A program made the position numbers and the translations under genes. The notes beneath the pieces were generated by a model. That model had not been told where the DNA came from and ran no database searches. It worked only from the letters and a program-made list of their open reading frames with translations. Shown here in pieces: positions 1-8,120 of a stretch of DNA of 50,150 bases (positions are counted from its first letter, which is position 1; every line of letters starts with the position of its first letter). This DNA comes from Streptosporangiaceae bacterium (GTDB lineage: Bacteria; Actinomycetota; Actinomycetes; Streptosporangiales; Streptosporangiaceae). Location: NCBI GenBank assembly GCA_025934375.1, contig JAICYD010000041.1:1-50150 (forward strand), read 5' to 3'.

Positions 1-1
1 G

Positions 2-334
2 TTGGGACGCGACAACGGCACATATGAAGACGCGGCCATCAAGAAGATTCTTTCACCATACGCCGATGATAGGAGTGCCGTAACCGACTGCGCCAAGCTA
101 GCGCATAGTAGTTTCGCTGGTAAGTGTGCAATCCTCATCTACGGATTCGAGGATGCGAGTCGGCCGCTTCGTCTGCTCATTGAGGCATTCGAGGCCGTTG
201 CCGTGCGGACTGCGGTGCTCGGATCCCGGCAGGAAGCTCCCCTGAGTGACCTAATACATCCCGTGTTTGCCGCTGGCCATGTCTATGCGTGGGAAGTTCG
301 CCGGACCATGTCATCTGGTGCCGACCTGGGCTGA
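2..334 (+). CDS. C-terminal part of an unrecognised protein (cut by window edge)
   Basis: The reading frame is open from the window edge to a TGA at 332-334, and the TTG at position 2 is probably not the true start, so this is taken as the tail of a longer protein. The visible 110 residues are mixed alpha/beta. They contain a hydrophobic strand CAILIYGFED, an amphipathic helix LRLLIEAFEAVAV, and an ending with LIHPVFAAGHVYAWEV. The pattern of strand, helix, then a His-Pro-containing strand resembles the end of small nuclease-like folds, but no catalytic motif can be assigned and no function is claimed. It lies on the accessory side of the tRNA fragment at 1427, next to a toxin-antitoxin pair, so it may belong to a mobile island. 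Codon use is less G+C-biased than in the core genes further right, which fits transfer. Confidence 0.45.
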   Translation: MGRDNGTYEDAAIKKILSPYADDRSAVTDCAKLAHSSFAGKCAILIYGFEDASRPLRLLIEAFEAVAVRTAVLGSRQEAPLSDLIHPVFAAGHVYAWEVRRTMSSGADLG

Positions 335-482
335 TGTGACGGCAACCCTGACGGCAACGACGACTATCGGCCACCTACACCAGCGCACCCTGAGCACCGC
401 CCGACCAGTCCGGATATCGGCTGACATAGCGGTCCGCTACACCTGGGAAGCGGAAGGTCGCCGTCCAGATTTCCGCACAGAT

Positions 483-893
483 CTACTGTGAGTCGGTGCC
501 GATGAGTCGTAGGCCGTCGTATTCGGCGTAGTCGGCGAAGTCCTTGGTGTTGAAGGTGGCCAAGGGAAGATCGTTGGCCAGGCAGCAGGCGGCGATCCAA
601 GTGTCGTTCTGCGGGCGGGGACGGCCGCGGAGGTGAGCGTTGCCTTGGATCTCGCCCCACTTGGCTGCCACGGCCTCGTCGTAGGGGAGCACGATGACCT
701 CATGACGCCAGCTCTCATAAGCGGCTAGACGGCGGGGTCCCCAGTCGCGGATGACTCTCCACATGGTCAGCTCGCCAAGCGTGGCAAAGGTGATGCACAG
801 CGACTGCCCGGTGAGGCGGGAGCGGAGAGGGTCGACTAGGCGACCGCGCAGGATGTTTGAGGCTACGTCGGTGTCTAGGACGATGTAGCTCAC
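483..893 (-). CDS. vapC: PIN-domain toxin, VapC family
   Basis: A 136-residue PIN-domain protein. VapC toxins are Mg2+-dependent RNases, usually cutting tRNA or rRNA, and are neutralised by a cognate antitoxin. The acidic PIN residues are visible: D7 in VLDTDVAS, E41 in LGELTMW, D97 in QNDTWIAA, and the closing ATFNTKDFADY with N115 and D118. Length is normal for VapC (about 130-140). The start is GTG at 893, overlapping the antitoxin stop by four bases (GTGA), so the pair is translationally coupled with the antitoxin first. It is a type II system by architecture; the RNA target cannot be read from sequence. It lies just inside the tRNA-fragment boundary, a typical place for island-stabilising TA modules. 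Confidence 0.85.
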   Translation of the reverse strand: MSYIVLDTDVASNILRGRLVDPLRSRLTGQSLCITFATLGELTMWRVIRDWGPRRLAAYESWRHEVIVLPYDEAVAAKWGEIQGNAHLRGRPRPQNDTWIAACCLANDLPLATFNTKDFADYAEYDGLRLIGTDSQ

Positions 894-1093
894 GCTAGCC
901 CGGCGCGCCGATTGGCGTAGACCATCGCGAGGAACTCGTCTAGCTCCTCGTCGGACTCGAAGAGATCTGGGCGGGCCAGGTCGTCGATGGATGCGACCGG
1001 GCCGACGCCCTGGCGGCGGGCCAACTCCTCCACGGGGACGTGCTCAGCCGTGCCCCACTCCTCAGGCAGCGGCTCAGCGCTGTTGGAAGTCAT
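890..1093 (-). CDS. vapB: Antitoxin partner of the PIN toxin (VapB-like)
   Basis: A 67-residue acidic protein starting MTSNSAEPLPEEWG and ending EELDEFLAMVYANRRAGLA. The ATG at 1093 was chosen over an upstream in-frame start at 1216 because GGAGG lies nine bases before it, and because the longer N-terminus would be basic and low-complexity. The C-terminal half is acidic and helical, as expected for the part of an antitoxin that wraps a PIN toxin. The N-terminal DNA-binding fold is not an obvious ribbon-helix-helix or AbrB; residues VEELARRQGVGPVASIDDLA look helix-turn-helix-like, as seen in antitoxins paired with PIN toxins in actinomycetes. The stop overlaps the toxin start. The antitoxin role is inferred mainly from position, size and charge. 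Confidence 0.7.
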   Translation of the reverse strand: MTSNSAEPLPEEWGTAEHVPVEELARRQGVGPVASIDDLARPDLFESDEELDEFLAMVYANRRAGLA

Positions 1094-1110
1094 CGTCTGG
1101 CACCTCCGCT

Positions 1111-1147
1111 CGATAGGCTTCATAGGCTTGACACGCTCATTAGGCAT
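1111..1147 (-). promoter_or_regulatory. Candidate TA operator: repeated ATAGGCTT/ATTAGGC boxes
   Basis: Just upstream of the antitoxin ribosome binding site, ATAGGCTT occurs at 1113-1120 and 1122-1129, nine bases apart, and a related ATTAGGCAT lies at 1139-1147. Short repeated boxes in this position are typical of toxin-antitoxin autoregulation. This is inference; no experiment or family consensus is invoked. Confidence 0.35.
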
Positions 1148-1426
1148 GTTACCCGTTGGCGAACAGCGCAGCGAGGCTCTGCCGCCGCACGCCGAGGCGT
1201 CAAGTTGCTGCCGCACCGCCCACGAGCTGGGCGGCTTGCCACCGAAGCAGGCTGGCTGGGGTGGTCACGGGCCGAGGTCAAGGGCCTGGCCAACGCTCTG
1301 CGGCCGGTACCGGCATCGGCTGGGCGTCTGGAGTCTCACGGGATATGCGCGGGATGACGACGAGCGCCAGGACCACGGGCACCCACGTTCGCCGAGGTTG
1401 GCGGCCCACCGCACGCCCGAGCGTCG
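1148..1426. other. Gene-free stretch between TA module and tRNA fragment
   Basis: Several reading frames are open here on both strands, but their translations are Arg/Ala/Pro-rich, carry no motif and have no convincing ribosome binding site. I see no integrase, no intact 5' half of a tRNA and no clear inverted repeat. It may be decayed DNA at the edge of an inserted element. Confidence 0.5.
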
Positions 1427-1488
1427 GCGGTCTTGAAAACCGCTGAGTCGGGTGACCGACTCTGTGGGTTCGAATCCCACGCCCTCCG
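1427..1488 (+). tRNA. 3' fragment of tRNA-Ser(UGA); candidate attachment-site scar
   Basis: The anticodon arm is GCGGT-CTTGAAA-ACCGC (1427-1443, anticodon TGA). It is followed by a long class II variable arm (GAGTCGGGTGACCGACTC), a perfect T arm GTGGG-TTCGAAT-CCCAC (1464-1480), the 3' acceptor strand GCCCTCC (1481-1487) and discriminator G1488. The matching 5' acceptor strand should be GGAGGGC, but it is not found upstream. The preceding bases give no D arm with the invariant GG, so the 5' half is missing. A tRNA retaining exactly its 3' half is what an integrative element leaves at one end after insertion into a tRNA gene. The intact gene should lie to the left, outside the window. No CCA is encoded. 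Confidence 0.72.
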
Positions 1489-1554
1489 CTTTGATCTCGT
1501 CGGCACCCGGACGCCGCCATCACAAATGCGCCCCCGCGGCGCAACGGAGACGTT

Positions 1555-3243
1555 GTGGTGGCGGGCTATGGACCGCGAGAATGGCGCGGGGTAGGTTCGG
1601 CAATTGTGGCTAGGCTAGTACTCGTTAACGGGAAGATCGTCACGGTTGACGAGCGGTTCTCGGTGCGGCAGGCGGTGGCGGTCGCGGACGGGAAGATCAT
1701 CGCCGTCGGGACCGACGATGAGGCGCTAGCGGCGGGCGGGGCGGGGGCCGAGGTTACCGACCTGCGGGGCGCGACGGTTATCCCCGGGCTGATCGACAAC
1801 CACAACCACTTCGTGCGCGGGGCCGTGCACTGGCCCAGCGAGGTGCGCCTGGATGGCGTCACCGCCCGGGATGAGGTGCTCGGCCGGCTGCGGGAGCGGG
1901 CGGCCGGGCTGGCGGACGGCGAGTGGCTGCTCACGCTGGGCGGGTGGCACACCGACCAGTTGCGGGGCGACCGCTCGGACCTGACCCTGGCGGAACTGGA
2001 CGCCGTGGCGGGGGAGCACCCGGCGTTCATTCAGGTCGGGTACAGCCACGCGTTCGCCAACGGCGCGCTGCTGGACGCGCTGGGCGTGGCGCGGGTGGCG
2101 GGCGCGGGGGACGCGGAACCGGTTCCGGGGGTGGTGCGCGACGGCGCGGGGCGCGCTACCGGGCGGATCAACGGCGGGATCGTGTCGCTTAACGCGATCG
2201 CCAGGCGCTTCCCGTTGCCGGCGGGCGAGCCGGAAGCGGGCGTCCGCGCCGCCGCCGCGTACTACAACAGCATCGGGCTGACCACGGTGTTCGATCCCGG
2301 CGGGGTGGGCGTCGCGGACTCCGCCTACGACCAGGTCGCGGCGGTGGCCGGGGAGGGCGAGCTCACGCTGCGGGTGTTCACCACGCTCGGCGACGCGGCC
2401 AGCGCGGCCACGCCGGAGCAGTGCCGCCACATCCTGGGCCGGATCCGGAGCAGCCGGCCATTCCAGGGCAGCCACTGGTATGACCGGCTGGCCGTCGGCG
2501 AGGTCTTTTACGGGCCATTTCACTGGGACCACCCGGGCGTTGCGCCGGATCCTCGCAAGGAGGACGTGGCGGCGGCCGATGAGATCTTGCGGACCGCCGC
2601 TGAGGGCGGATGGCCCGTGCAGGCGCACTCGGTCACCGGGGAAGGGATTGACCTGGTGCTCAGCGCGTACGAGCGGGCCAGCGCCCACCAGCCGGTCCGG
2701 GCGTTGCGCTGGTCGATCACGCACGCGGAGGGGATCACCGCCGGGCAGGTCGAGCGGGCGCGGCGGCTGGGCGTCACGCTGCAAATCCGCAGCATGGGCG
2801 TCATGGGCGGACAGGAACGGGCCGTGGCGGCGTACGGGGCGCAGGCGGTGCGGGCGATGCCGCCGCTGCGAATGATCGCCGACAGCGGGCTGCCCTGGGG
2901 CCTGGGCACCGACGGGACCAAGGCAGCGCAACTCAACCCCTTTGTCACGCTGTGGTGGGCGGTGACCGGCCGCGGGCTGGGCGGGGAGGAGGCGGTGGAC
3001 CCGGCGCTGACGCTGTCGCGGGAAGAGGCGCTGATCGCGCACACGCGGTCCAACGCGTGGCTGATGTTCCAGGAGGGCTTCATCGGAGCGATCCGGCCGG
3101 GGCTGCGCGCCGACATGCTCGTGCTCGACCGCGACTACCTGACCGTTCCGGCCGAGGAGATCAAGGACATCAGGCCGGCCGCGACCATCGTGGACGGGGC
3201 CATTGTCTATAGAAGCGCCGGGTATGGGAGCCCGCTCAGTTGA
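1555..3243 (+). CDS. Amidohydrolase family 3 (YtcJ-like) metal-dependent hydrolase
   Basis: A 562-residue TIM-barrel amidohydrolase of the Amidohydro_3/YtcJ type. These hydrolyse amide or related C-N bonds of small cyclic or formylated substrates; the substrate here is unknown. The N-terminal beta-sandwich is clear (LVNGKIVTVDERF, ADGKIIAVGTD). The metal motif reads GLIDNHNHF with H83 and H85, later metal or proton-transfer elements include VQAHSVTGEG, SITHAEG and LGTDGTKAAQLNPF, and the C-terminal sandwich closes with RPGLRADMLVLDRDYL. Length is typical (about 540-570). The start is GTG 1555 or the adjacent GTG 1558, with GGAG at 1546-1549. A later GTG at 1606 would remove 17 non-conserved residues and is also possible. 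It stands alone, right of the tRNA fragment, and looks like ordinary chromosome. Confidence 0.85.
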   Translation: MVAGYGPREWRGVGSAIVARLVLVNGKIVTVDERFSVRQAVAVADGKIIAVGTDDEALAAGGAGAEVTDLRGATVIPGLIDNHNHFVRGAVHWPSEVRLDGVTARDEVLGRLRERAAGLADGEWLLTLGGWHTDQLRGDRSDLTLAELDAVAGEHPAFIQVGYSHAFANGALLDALGVARVAGAGDAEPVPGVVRDGAGRATGRINGGIVSLNAIARRFPLPAGEPEAGVRAAAAYYNSIGLTTVFDPGGVGVADSAYDQVAAVAGEGELTLRVFTTLGDAASAATPEQCRHILGRIRSSRPFQGSHWYDRLAVGEVFYGPFHWDHPGVAPDPRKEDVAAADEILRTAAEGGWPVQAHSVTGEGIDLVLSAYERASAHQPVRALRWSITHAEGITAGQVERARRLGVTLQIRSMGVMGGQERAVAAYGAQAVRAMPPLRMIADSGLPWGLGTDGTKAAQLNPFVTLWWAVTGRGLGGEEAVDPALTLSREEALIAHTRSNAWLMFQEGFIGAIRPGLRADMLVLDRDYLTVPAEEIKDIRPAATIVDGAIVYRSAGYGSPLS

Positions 3244-3407
3244 TCGGAATCCGTCGAATCTGACCTGGGCGTTTATCGGGACACGGCGTGGCGAGAGCGC
3301 CAAGATGCCGGTAAACCGGGTGCCTGGCATTATGATCGCGCCTAGTAGCCATGGCCAGCACGCGACGCGGCCTGCACGGAGGACCGTGAAACTGAGGAGG
3401 CGGAGGG

Positions 3408-3608
3408 GTGGTGAACAGGAAGACGATCATCCTCTTCGTGTGGCTGATCATCGGGGCCGCAGCTGCGGGCCAGCGCGGTTACTTTAACACCGTCAACTTG
3501 AGTTGCAGTACGGGCGCGACCATGGCGATATCGATCGTCGCCGGCCCGCTCAACTACCTGGGCGTAGACCCCATGGTCTCCTGCAACTTCCCCCAGCCCT
3601 CCACCTGA
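3408..3608 (+). CDS. Conserved small membrane protein
   Basis: A 66-residue protein starting at GTG 3408 behind a strong GGAGGCGGAGGGG leader. Residues 5-21 (KTIILFVWLIIGAAAAG) form one transmembrane helix, and a second hydrophobic stretch (AISIVAGPLNYLGV) lies near residues 40-53. It has two cysteines, in NLSCSTG and MVSCNFPQP. From memory, proteins with this MNRKT-LFVWLIIGA start and VAGPLNYLGV-P core recur across actinomycetes as uncharacterised membrane proteins. No function can be given. It is monocistronic and followed by a hairpin. Confidence 0.72.
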   Translation: MVNRKTIILFVWLIIGAAAAGQRGYFNTVNLSCSTGATMAISIVAGPLNYLGVDPMVSCNFPQPST

Positions 3609-3631
3609 CCCCGGACTAACGACCCCGGAGG

Positions 3632-3652
3632 GTCCGCGATTGAGACGCGGAC
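3632..3652 (+). terminator. Hairpin, likely intrinsic terminator
   Basis: A perfect 7-bp inverted repeat GTCCGCG / CGCGGAC with a 7-nt loop lies 23 bases after the stop of the small membrane protein. There is no T-tract, as is common for actinobacterial terminators. Confidence 0.45.
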
Positions 3653-3779
3653 GTCGCCAGCGGCTGTGGCAACCCTGATGACGGGCTAATTCCCAGCCGC
3701 CGTCACATGGTGATGATGATCTTCGCCACCGCGAAGTTCCGCGGCGGCTACGCCGGCGGGGTGCGAAGCGGTTCGCCGG

Positions 3780-4391
3780 TCAGTCGCCGCCGAGCCAGTG
3801 CGCCCACTGGGCAAACGGGTTATAGCGGCCGCGGTGCACGGTGACCTTCGAGAAGCGGGCATCGCCGACCAGTCGGATCACCGGGCCGTCGGGGTCGCCG
3901 CCGCCCTTGCGACTGTAGATGGCCCGCTTGGCGAACAGCGCACCGCCCTCGTCGATGACCTGGGCGCCCTCCGGCACGACGACGACGAGCTTGCCGCAGA
4001 ACGCGTCGACCTCCAAGGTGATCTCCCGGCCCGGCAGCACGGCGTCGTTCATGTTGACGATCAGCGCGCCGAAGTGCGCGGTCAGCCGGGTGTGCCGGCC
4101 GGCCACCCACCGCCCGGAGCGGATCACCTTGCTGAAGCGGGCGGCGACCTGGGCGCGGTCGGCCCGCGAGGCGGCGCCGCCGGTCGTGTCCTCGGCTGGC
4201 AGGTCGCCGGTCAGCGGGACCAGGTCGCCGAGGGTCTTGGCGGCGTAGGCGGCGTCCAGCCGCTCGGCGTGCTCGGCGCTGGTTAGCCGGCCGGCCGCCA
4301 GCGCGCTGGCCAGCATGCCCGCGGTGTTGTCCCGGTCAGCGTCGGAGGCGCGCAGCTCAAGTTGCGCCTCGCCATGGCGAGCGTCAGTCAT
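3780..4391 (-). CDS. DUF1707 domain protein with C-terminal beta-strand domain
   Basis: A 203-residue protein. Residues about 8-65 are a DUF1707 (SHOCT-like) helical domain with the signature LRASDADRDNTAGMLASALAAGRLTSAEHAERLDAAYAAKTLGDL-PLTGDLP split over that stretch. Residues about 95-195 form repeating beta strands (LTAHFGALIVNMNDAVLP, LEVDAFCGKLVVVVPEGAQVIDEG) like the cell-wall-active antibiotic response/LiaF C-terminal domain. DUF1707 proteins are widespread in actinomycetes and their role is unknown. No transmembrane helix is seen, so it is probably cytosolic or peripheral. There is no good Shine-Dalgarno before ATG 4391, so translation may be leaderless. It diverges from the HNH gene at 4634. 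Confidence 0.8.
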   Translation of the reverse strand: MTDARHGEAQLELRASDADRDNTAGMLASALAAGRLTSAEHAERLDAAYAAKTLGDLVPLTGDLPAEDTTGGAASRADRAQVAARFSKVIRSGRWVAGRHTRLTAHFGALIVNMNDAVLPGREITLEVDAFCGKLVVVVPEGAQVIDEGGALFAKRAIYSRKGGGDPDGPVIRLVGDARFSKVTVHRGRYNPFAQWAHWLGGD

Positions 4392-4633
4392 GGCAGCATC
4401 GTAGCGCCTGCGGCGGCGATACGCGATATGTCGCGTCTAGGTTTCAGGAAGACCTGATTCACCGGCCCCAACGAGACCGGGCATCAGCGGCGTGGAACAT
4501 CACCTCATGCTTTCCTCCCGAGCCGCCGCTGCGGGGCAATTCGATGGACAAATAGTCAAATATACGATACTGTGTTCTAGTAGCACACGAGAATTAACTT
4601 GCTCAGGCATACCTGACCTAAGGGAGGGTTAGC
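4392..4633. promoter_or_regulatory. AT-rich divergent intergenic region
   Basis: This 242-bp gap separates divergent genes. It contains an unusually AT-rich patch (about 4545-4605) with ATACGATACT as a possible -10 element for the HNH gene, and a GGGAGGG ribosome binding site at about 4621. The AT-rich patch contrasts with the surrounding G+C-rich sequence. The promoter assignment is tentative. Confidence 0.35.
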
Positions 4634-6661
4634 GTGAATTCAGTGCCGTCTCCCTCCTTCCCGGTTCACCACGGTGAGCGTCCGGGGCTGGCGCTACTAG
4701 ACCGGAACTACTTCGACGGGCCCGGCGAGGAGCTATGGTCAGGCTCGGCGGTGGACCGGGAGCCTGACCCCTGGTGGGACGCGCCCGGCGAAGACCGGCG
4801 AGATGGCCAGCCGTGGAGCACGCCGACTGGCACTCGCGGCGGCGACTGGCCCGAGGGCGGCGACTGGCCGCAGAGCGCTGCCAGTAGCGCGTTCGCGGCC
4901 GGCGGTCCCGCTGAGCGGATGGCCCCCGGCGTGCCGCTGTCCATGCTCGTTGAGCAGGCGATTGCCGATGAGCTGCCCGGGCTGCCAGACGACGCCGTCA
5001 TCGGAGTGGCCGCCGCGGCGCGCAGGCTGCGGAGCCGGGCCGAGTGGCTGGAGCTGAAGGCGACCGAGGAGTTCGCCCGCCGCCGCTGGGAGTCGGATCC
5101 GGTTCCCGTGCGCGATAAGAACGGCCGGTGGCGGTTCAACGGCCGCGACGCTGAGTTCGCCGCCGACGAGCTGGCCTTCCAGCTGACCGAGAGCCCGCTC
5201 GCCGCCCAGGAACGGATGGACCTGGCGCTCGCGCTGCGCGACCGGCTGCCCGCGATGGCTGGGCAGCTGGCCGCCGGGAGGATCGACGGGTACCGGTGCC
5301 AGCTCGTGCACGACGTGACCAGCGCCCTGGCTGATGAGCATGCCCGCCAAGCGGACGCGCAGCTCGCCCCGGAGGCCCCCGGCCTGCGGTACGACGGCCT
5401 GCGGCGGCGCGCGCGCAAGCTAGCCATGATGCTCGACCCGCAGTCCGAGCGCGAGCGCAAGGAGCGGGCGACCCGGAAGAAGGCGCGGGTTGAGGCCTTC
5501 CCGGAGAAGTCGGGAAACTACGCGCTGGCGGGCCGCGAGCTCCCCATCGAGGAAGTCCTGGCCTCCCGGGCTCACGTCCGCGGGCTGGCCCAGGAGTTGC
5601 GGGCCAGGGGAGTCCCGGGCAGCCTCCGCGAGCTCGAGCTCACCTGCTACCTCGACCTCACCCAGGGCCGCGACCCCCGCGACCGCATCCCCGGCCAGTG
5701 CGCGTCCGGCGATCCGGGCGCGGTCGTGCGCGGAAAGTCCCGCGACGACTGTGCCAACGGTGAGTGCGCCAGCAGCGGCGAGGGTGGCGGCGAGGCAGGC
5801 GCGGATGGCCGCGATGCCACGCGCGCTGAGCGCGATGCCTGGCTCGGGCGCCAGCGGGACGAGGACTTGGACGACGAGGCGGACGACGGCGAGCCGGAAG
5901 GTGCGGCGGGAGGCAGCTCCCCGTGGCCGTTTAGCCCGCCAGGATCTGGAGGGCCGGGCGGGCGCGCTGCCTTCCCGGCCAAGATCAACCTGCTCGTCCC
6001 GGTCGGGACCCTGCTCGGCTGGTCGACGATGCCCGGGGAAGCCGGCCGCGACATCATCGACCCGAAGACGCTCCGCGACCTCGTCCAGGCGGCCTCCCAC
6101 CACCCCGCCACCCGATGGTGCGTCACCATCGTCGGCGCCGACCAGACGGCCGTCGGCCACGGTTGCGCGCGCGGCCAGCACCCCTGGGACCCGCCACCGG
6201 GCGAGTCCGGGATCGCCCCCGCGCCTCCAGCCGGCCCCGCGCAGCGACCACCCAATGGAACGCCGTCAGCCGTCCAGCTAGACCAGCTAGACCAGCTTGC
6301 GACACTCCTCCAGAGGCTGAAGGCTGGCCTGTCGCCGATCGCGACGGACTCGTGCGATCACCGGCATCGCGAGGACAGGTACCGGCCCAGCCGGGTGCTC
6401 GGCGATCTCGTGCGCGCCCGGAATGCCACCTGCCCGGCGCCGGGCTGTGGCGCGTCTTCCGTCCACTGCGACCTTGACCACACGAAGCCCTGGCCCGGCG
6501 GCGACACCGACGAGTGCAACCTCGGGCCGCCCTGCCGCCATCATCACCGGCTCAAGCAAGTCCCCGGCTGGAACCTCGTTCAGCCCCAGCCCGGATCCTT
6601 CAGCTGGACGACCCCGGCCGGCCGCGTGTACCACGTCGGCCCCACCCGCTATGACCCCTAG
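4634..6661 (+). CDS. DUF222 (13E12 repeat) protein with C-terminal HNH nuclease domain
   Basis: A 675-residue protein of the 13E12/DUF222-HNH class. Residues about 95-300 form the helical DUF222 region (RLRSRAEWLELKATEEFARRR, then GQLAAGRIDGYRCQLVHDVT). The middle (about 355-435) is an acidic, Gly-rich linker. The HNH domain is at about 590-645: CPAPGCG with a zinc Cys pair, DLDHTKPWPGGDT (the catalytic DH), CNLGPPCRHHHRLKQ, and the usual tail GSFSWTTPAGRVY. The start is GTG 4634 behind GGGAGGG. These proteins are multicopy in many actinomycetes, behave as accessory genes, and are presumed nucleases of unknown purpose. No intron or intein boundary is seen, so a homing role is not supported. 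Confidence 0.85.
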   Translation: MNSVPSPSFPVHHGERPGLALLDRNYFDGPGEELWSGSAVDREPDPWWDAPGEDRRDGQPWSTPTGTRGGDWPEGGDWPQSAASSAFAAGGPAERMAPGVPLSMLVEQAIADELPGLPDDAVIGVAAAARRLRSRAEWLELKATEEFARRRWESDPVPVRDKNGRWRFNGRDAEFAADELAFQLTESPLAAQERMDLALALRDRLPAMAGQLAAGRIDGYRCQLVHDVTSALADEHARQADAQLAPEAPGLRYDGLRRRARKLAMMLDPQSERERKERATRKKARVEAFPEKSGNYALAGRELPIEEVLASRAHVRGLAQELRARGVPGSLRELELTCYLDLTQGRDPRDRIPGQCASGDPGAVVRGKSRDDCANGECASSGEGGGEAGADGRDATRAERDAWLGRQRDEDLDDEADDGEPEGAAGGSSPWPFSPPGSGGPGGRAAFPAKINLLVPVGTLLGWSTMPGEAGRDIIDPKTLRDLVQAASHHPATRWCVTIVGADQTAVGHGCARGQHPWDPPPGESGIAPAPPAGPAQRPPNGTPSAVQLDQLDQLATLLQRLKAGLSPIATDSCDHRHREDRYRPSRVLGDLVRARNATCPAPGCGASSVHCDLDHTKPWPGGDTDECNLGPPCRHHHRLKQVPGWNLVQPQPGSFSWTTPAGRVYHVGPTRYDP

Positions 6662-7025
6662 AGCCAGGAACGCGGCGGGATTCGGCCACCGCAGTGGGAT
6701 GGCAGAGACCTGGTCACGCGGCCGAGAAGTACTCCCATGTCCCGGGTACCGTTGGAAACGAAATCGAACATTTGGTTACATATACATAACGGCATCCTCT
6801 GGGGCTGGGCGACAGTGGCGGCGACCGGGCGGAGCGCGCCCGTTCGGTTAGCATGCGCTCTGGCCTGGCCACCTTCCCGGCTGCGCTCGTGACCGCGCAA
6901 ACGCGTCATGTTTCCAGAACCGTTTGTTTACTGAACAAGGTCGAACTTATGATCACGCATTGATAACGAGGCCTTCTAGGGTGGCGGTTGCAGTTGCAGT
7001 TCCCCAAAGGGAAGGAAGATTCGCA

Positions 7026-8102
7026 TTGGGCAGTACCCGTCTGAAGGCCGCGCTCGCTGTCCTTACGGGATGTGGCGTCATGGCCTGCGGCCCCCTGAAG
7101 GGGCCCGTGACCGCGCCGTCCCCGTCGCGCACGTTCACCTCCGCCTCCCCGTCGGCCGCTGCCACTCCGCCGTCTCGGCCGCGCACCTCGGCCGCGCCGT
7201 CCCCCACCGCGCCGTCCCGCACCACGTCATCGTCCCCGGCGGTTTCGCCTTCCCCGAGGCCAACCCACACTTCGGCGCCACCCACTGCCACCTCACCGGC
7301 CACTGTCGCCTCATCACCGACCGCCACTTCGTCGTCTGCCGCGCCGCCGCCGGCAAGGTCGGGCACGTATTCCTGCACCATCAGCGGCCTGAACGGGGCG
7401 TGCCCGACGTCTGGCGCCTACAACAACAGCGTCCGGGCCGGCAATTACCAGGCCGTCCTGGTGGTCCAGGACGTCTGGAATCCCAGCAGCGCGCTCAAGA
7501 GCCAGGTGCTGTCCGCCAACGGCCTGTCGGACTGGCAGGTCAAGGCGAACCTGTCCGCAGGCAACACTGCCGTGCTGAGCTACCCCGACGCGCAGGACAC
7601 GGTGACCAACCCGTCGAACAACCCGGTGCCGCTGGCCAGCTTCGCCACGCTCACCAGTACCTACGCCGCCCAGATGCCCTCCGATACCGGGACCGCCGGC
7701 CCCTCCGACGACTACGAGGCCGCCTATGACATCTGGCTTGGGCGCAACGGCGCGAACTACGACCAGGAGATCATGGTCTGGACCGACACCCACCGCCAGG
7801 TTCCGGCTGGCTCCGACACTGGCAAGACCTGGACCGACCCGTCGACCGGGGTGGCCTACGAAGTCTGGGACAGCAGCGGGCACAACCCCGTCTCGCTAGT
7901 GCGCAAGTCCAACGCGACCAGCGGGTCGGTGAGCTTGCGGAGCCTGTTCAGCTGGCTGCAGTCCGCGGGGTACACCACCGAGACCGGCGTCAACCAGATC
8001 GACTTCGGCTTCGAGCTATGCTCCACCAGCGGCCAGGCCGAGACGTTCACCGTCACGGACTACACCCTCGATGCCACCTGCGCCAGCGGCGCCAGCTGCT
8101 GA
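7026..8102 (+). CDS. Secreted glycoside hydrolase family 12-like lipoprotein
   Basis: The protein starts at TTG 7026 behind AAGGAAG (GTG 6981 is the alternative). A short signal KAALAVLTGC carries an LTGC lipobox. A Ser/Thr/Pro-rich stalk of about 90 residues (PSPSRT... TATSSSAAPP) follows, then a 245-residue catalytic-like domain. That domain has GH12 hallmarks: YDIWLGRNGANYDQEIMVWTD (nucleophile Glu in QEIMVW), a conserved YEVWDS strand, SLVRKSN, LFSWLQSAGY and the acid/base-like Glu in IDFGFELCSTSG. GH12 enzymes cleave beta-1,4-glucans or xyloglucan with retention. Residues match well but the fold assignment is by eye. It is probably surface-anchored and acts on plant or fungal glucan. The gap before it (6662-7025) has only AT-rich patches such as the one at 6774-6790. 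Confidence 0.72.
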   Translation: MGSTRLKAALAVLTGCGVMACGPLKGPVTAPSPSRTFTSASPSAAATPPSRPRTSAAPSPTAPSRTTSSSPAVSPSPRPTHTSAPPTATSPATVASSPTATSSSAAPPPARSGTYSCTISGLNGACPTSGAYNNSVRAGNYQAVLVVQDVWNPSSALKSQVLSANGLSDWQVKANLSAGNTAVLSYPDAQDTVTNPSNNPVPLASFATLTSTYAAQMPSDTGTAGPSDDYEAAYDIWLGRNGANYDQEIMVWTDTHRQVPAGSDTGKTWTDPSTGVAYEVWDSSGHNPVSLVRKSNATSGSVSLRSLFSWLQSAGYTTETGVNQIDFGFELCSTSGQAETFTVTDYTLDATCASGASC

Positions 8103-8120
8103 CGGCGGGCTAGCGGCGAG

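Noticed and set aside
1156..1446. Small open frames between the TA module and the tRNA fragment
   Set aside because: Arg/Ala-rich translations, no ribosome binding site, no motif, and one frame runs through the tRNA fragment.
1400..1488. A complete tRNA-Ser starting near 1400
   Set aside because: The sequence GGCGGCC at 1400 mismatches GCCCTCC at two of seven acceptor positions, and the D region lacks the GG pair and a stable stem.
1726..3330. A 534-codon open frame opposite the amidohydrolase
   Set aside because: It is the G+C-driven antisense shadow of the amidohydrolase gene; its translation is low-complexity Arg/Pro/Gly without fold features.
4634..6661. HNH gene as a homing endonuclease or intein
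   Set aside because: The N-terminal DUF222 region and genomic context match 13E12 proteins; there are no splice motifs or split host gene.
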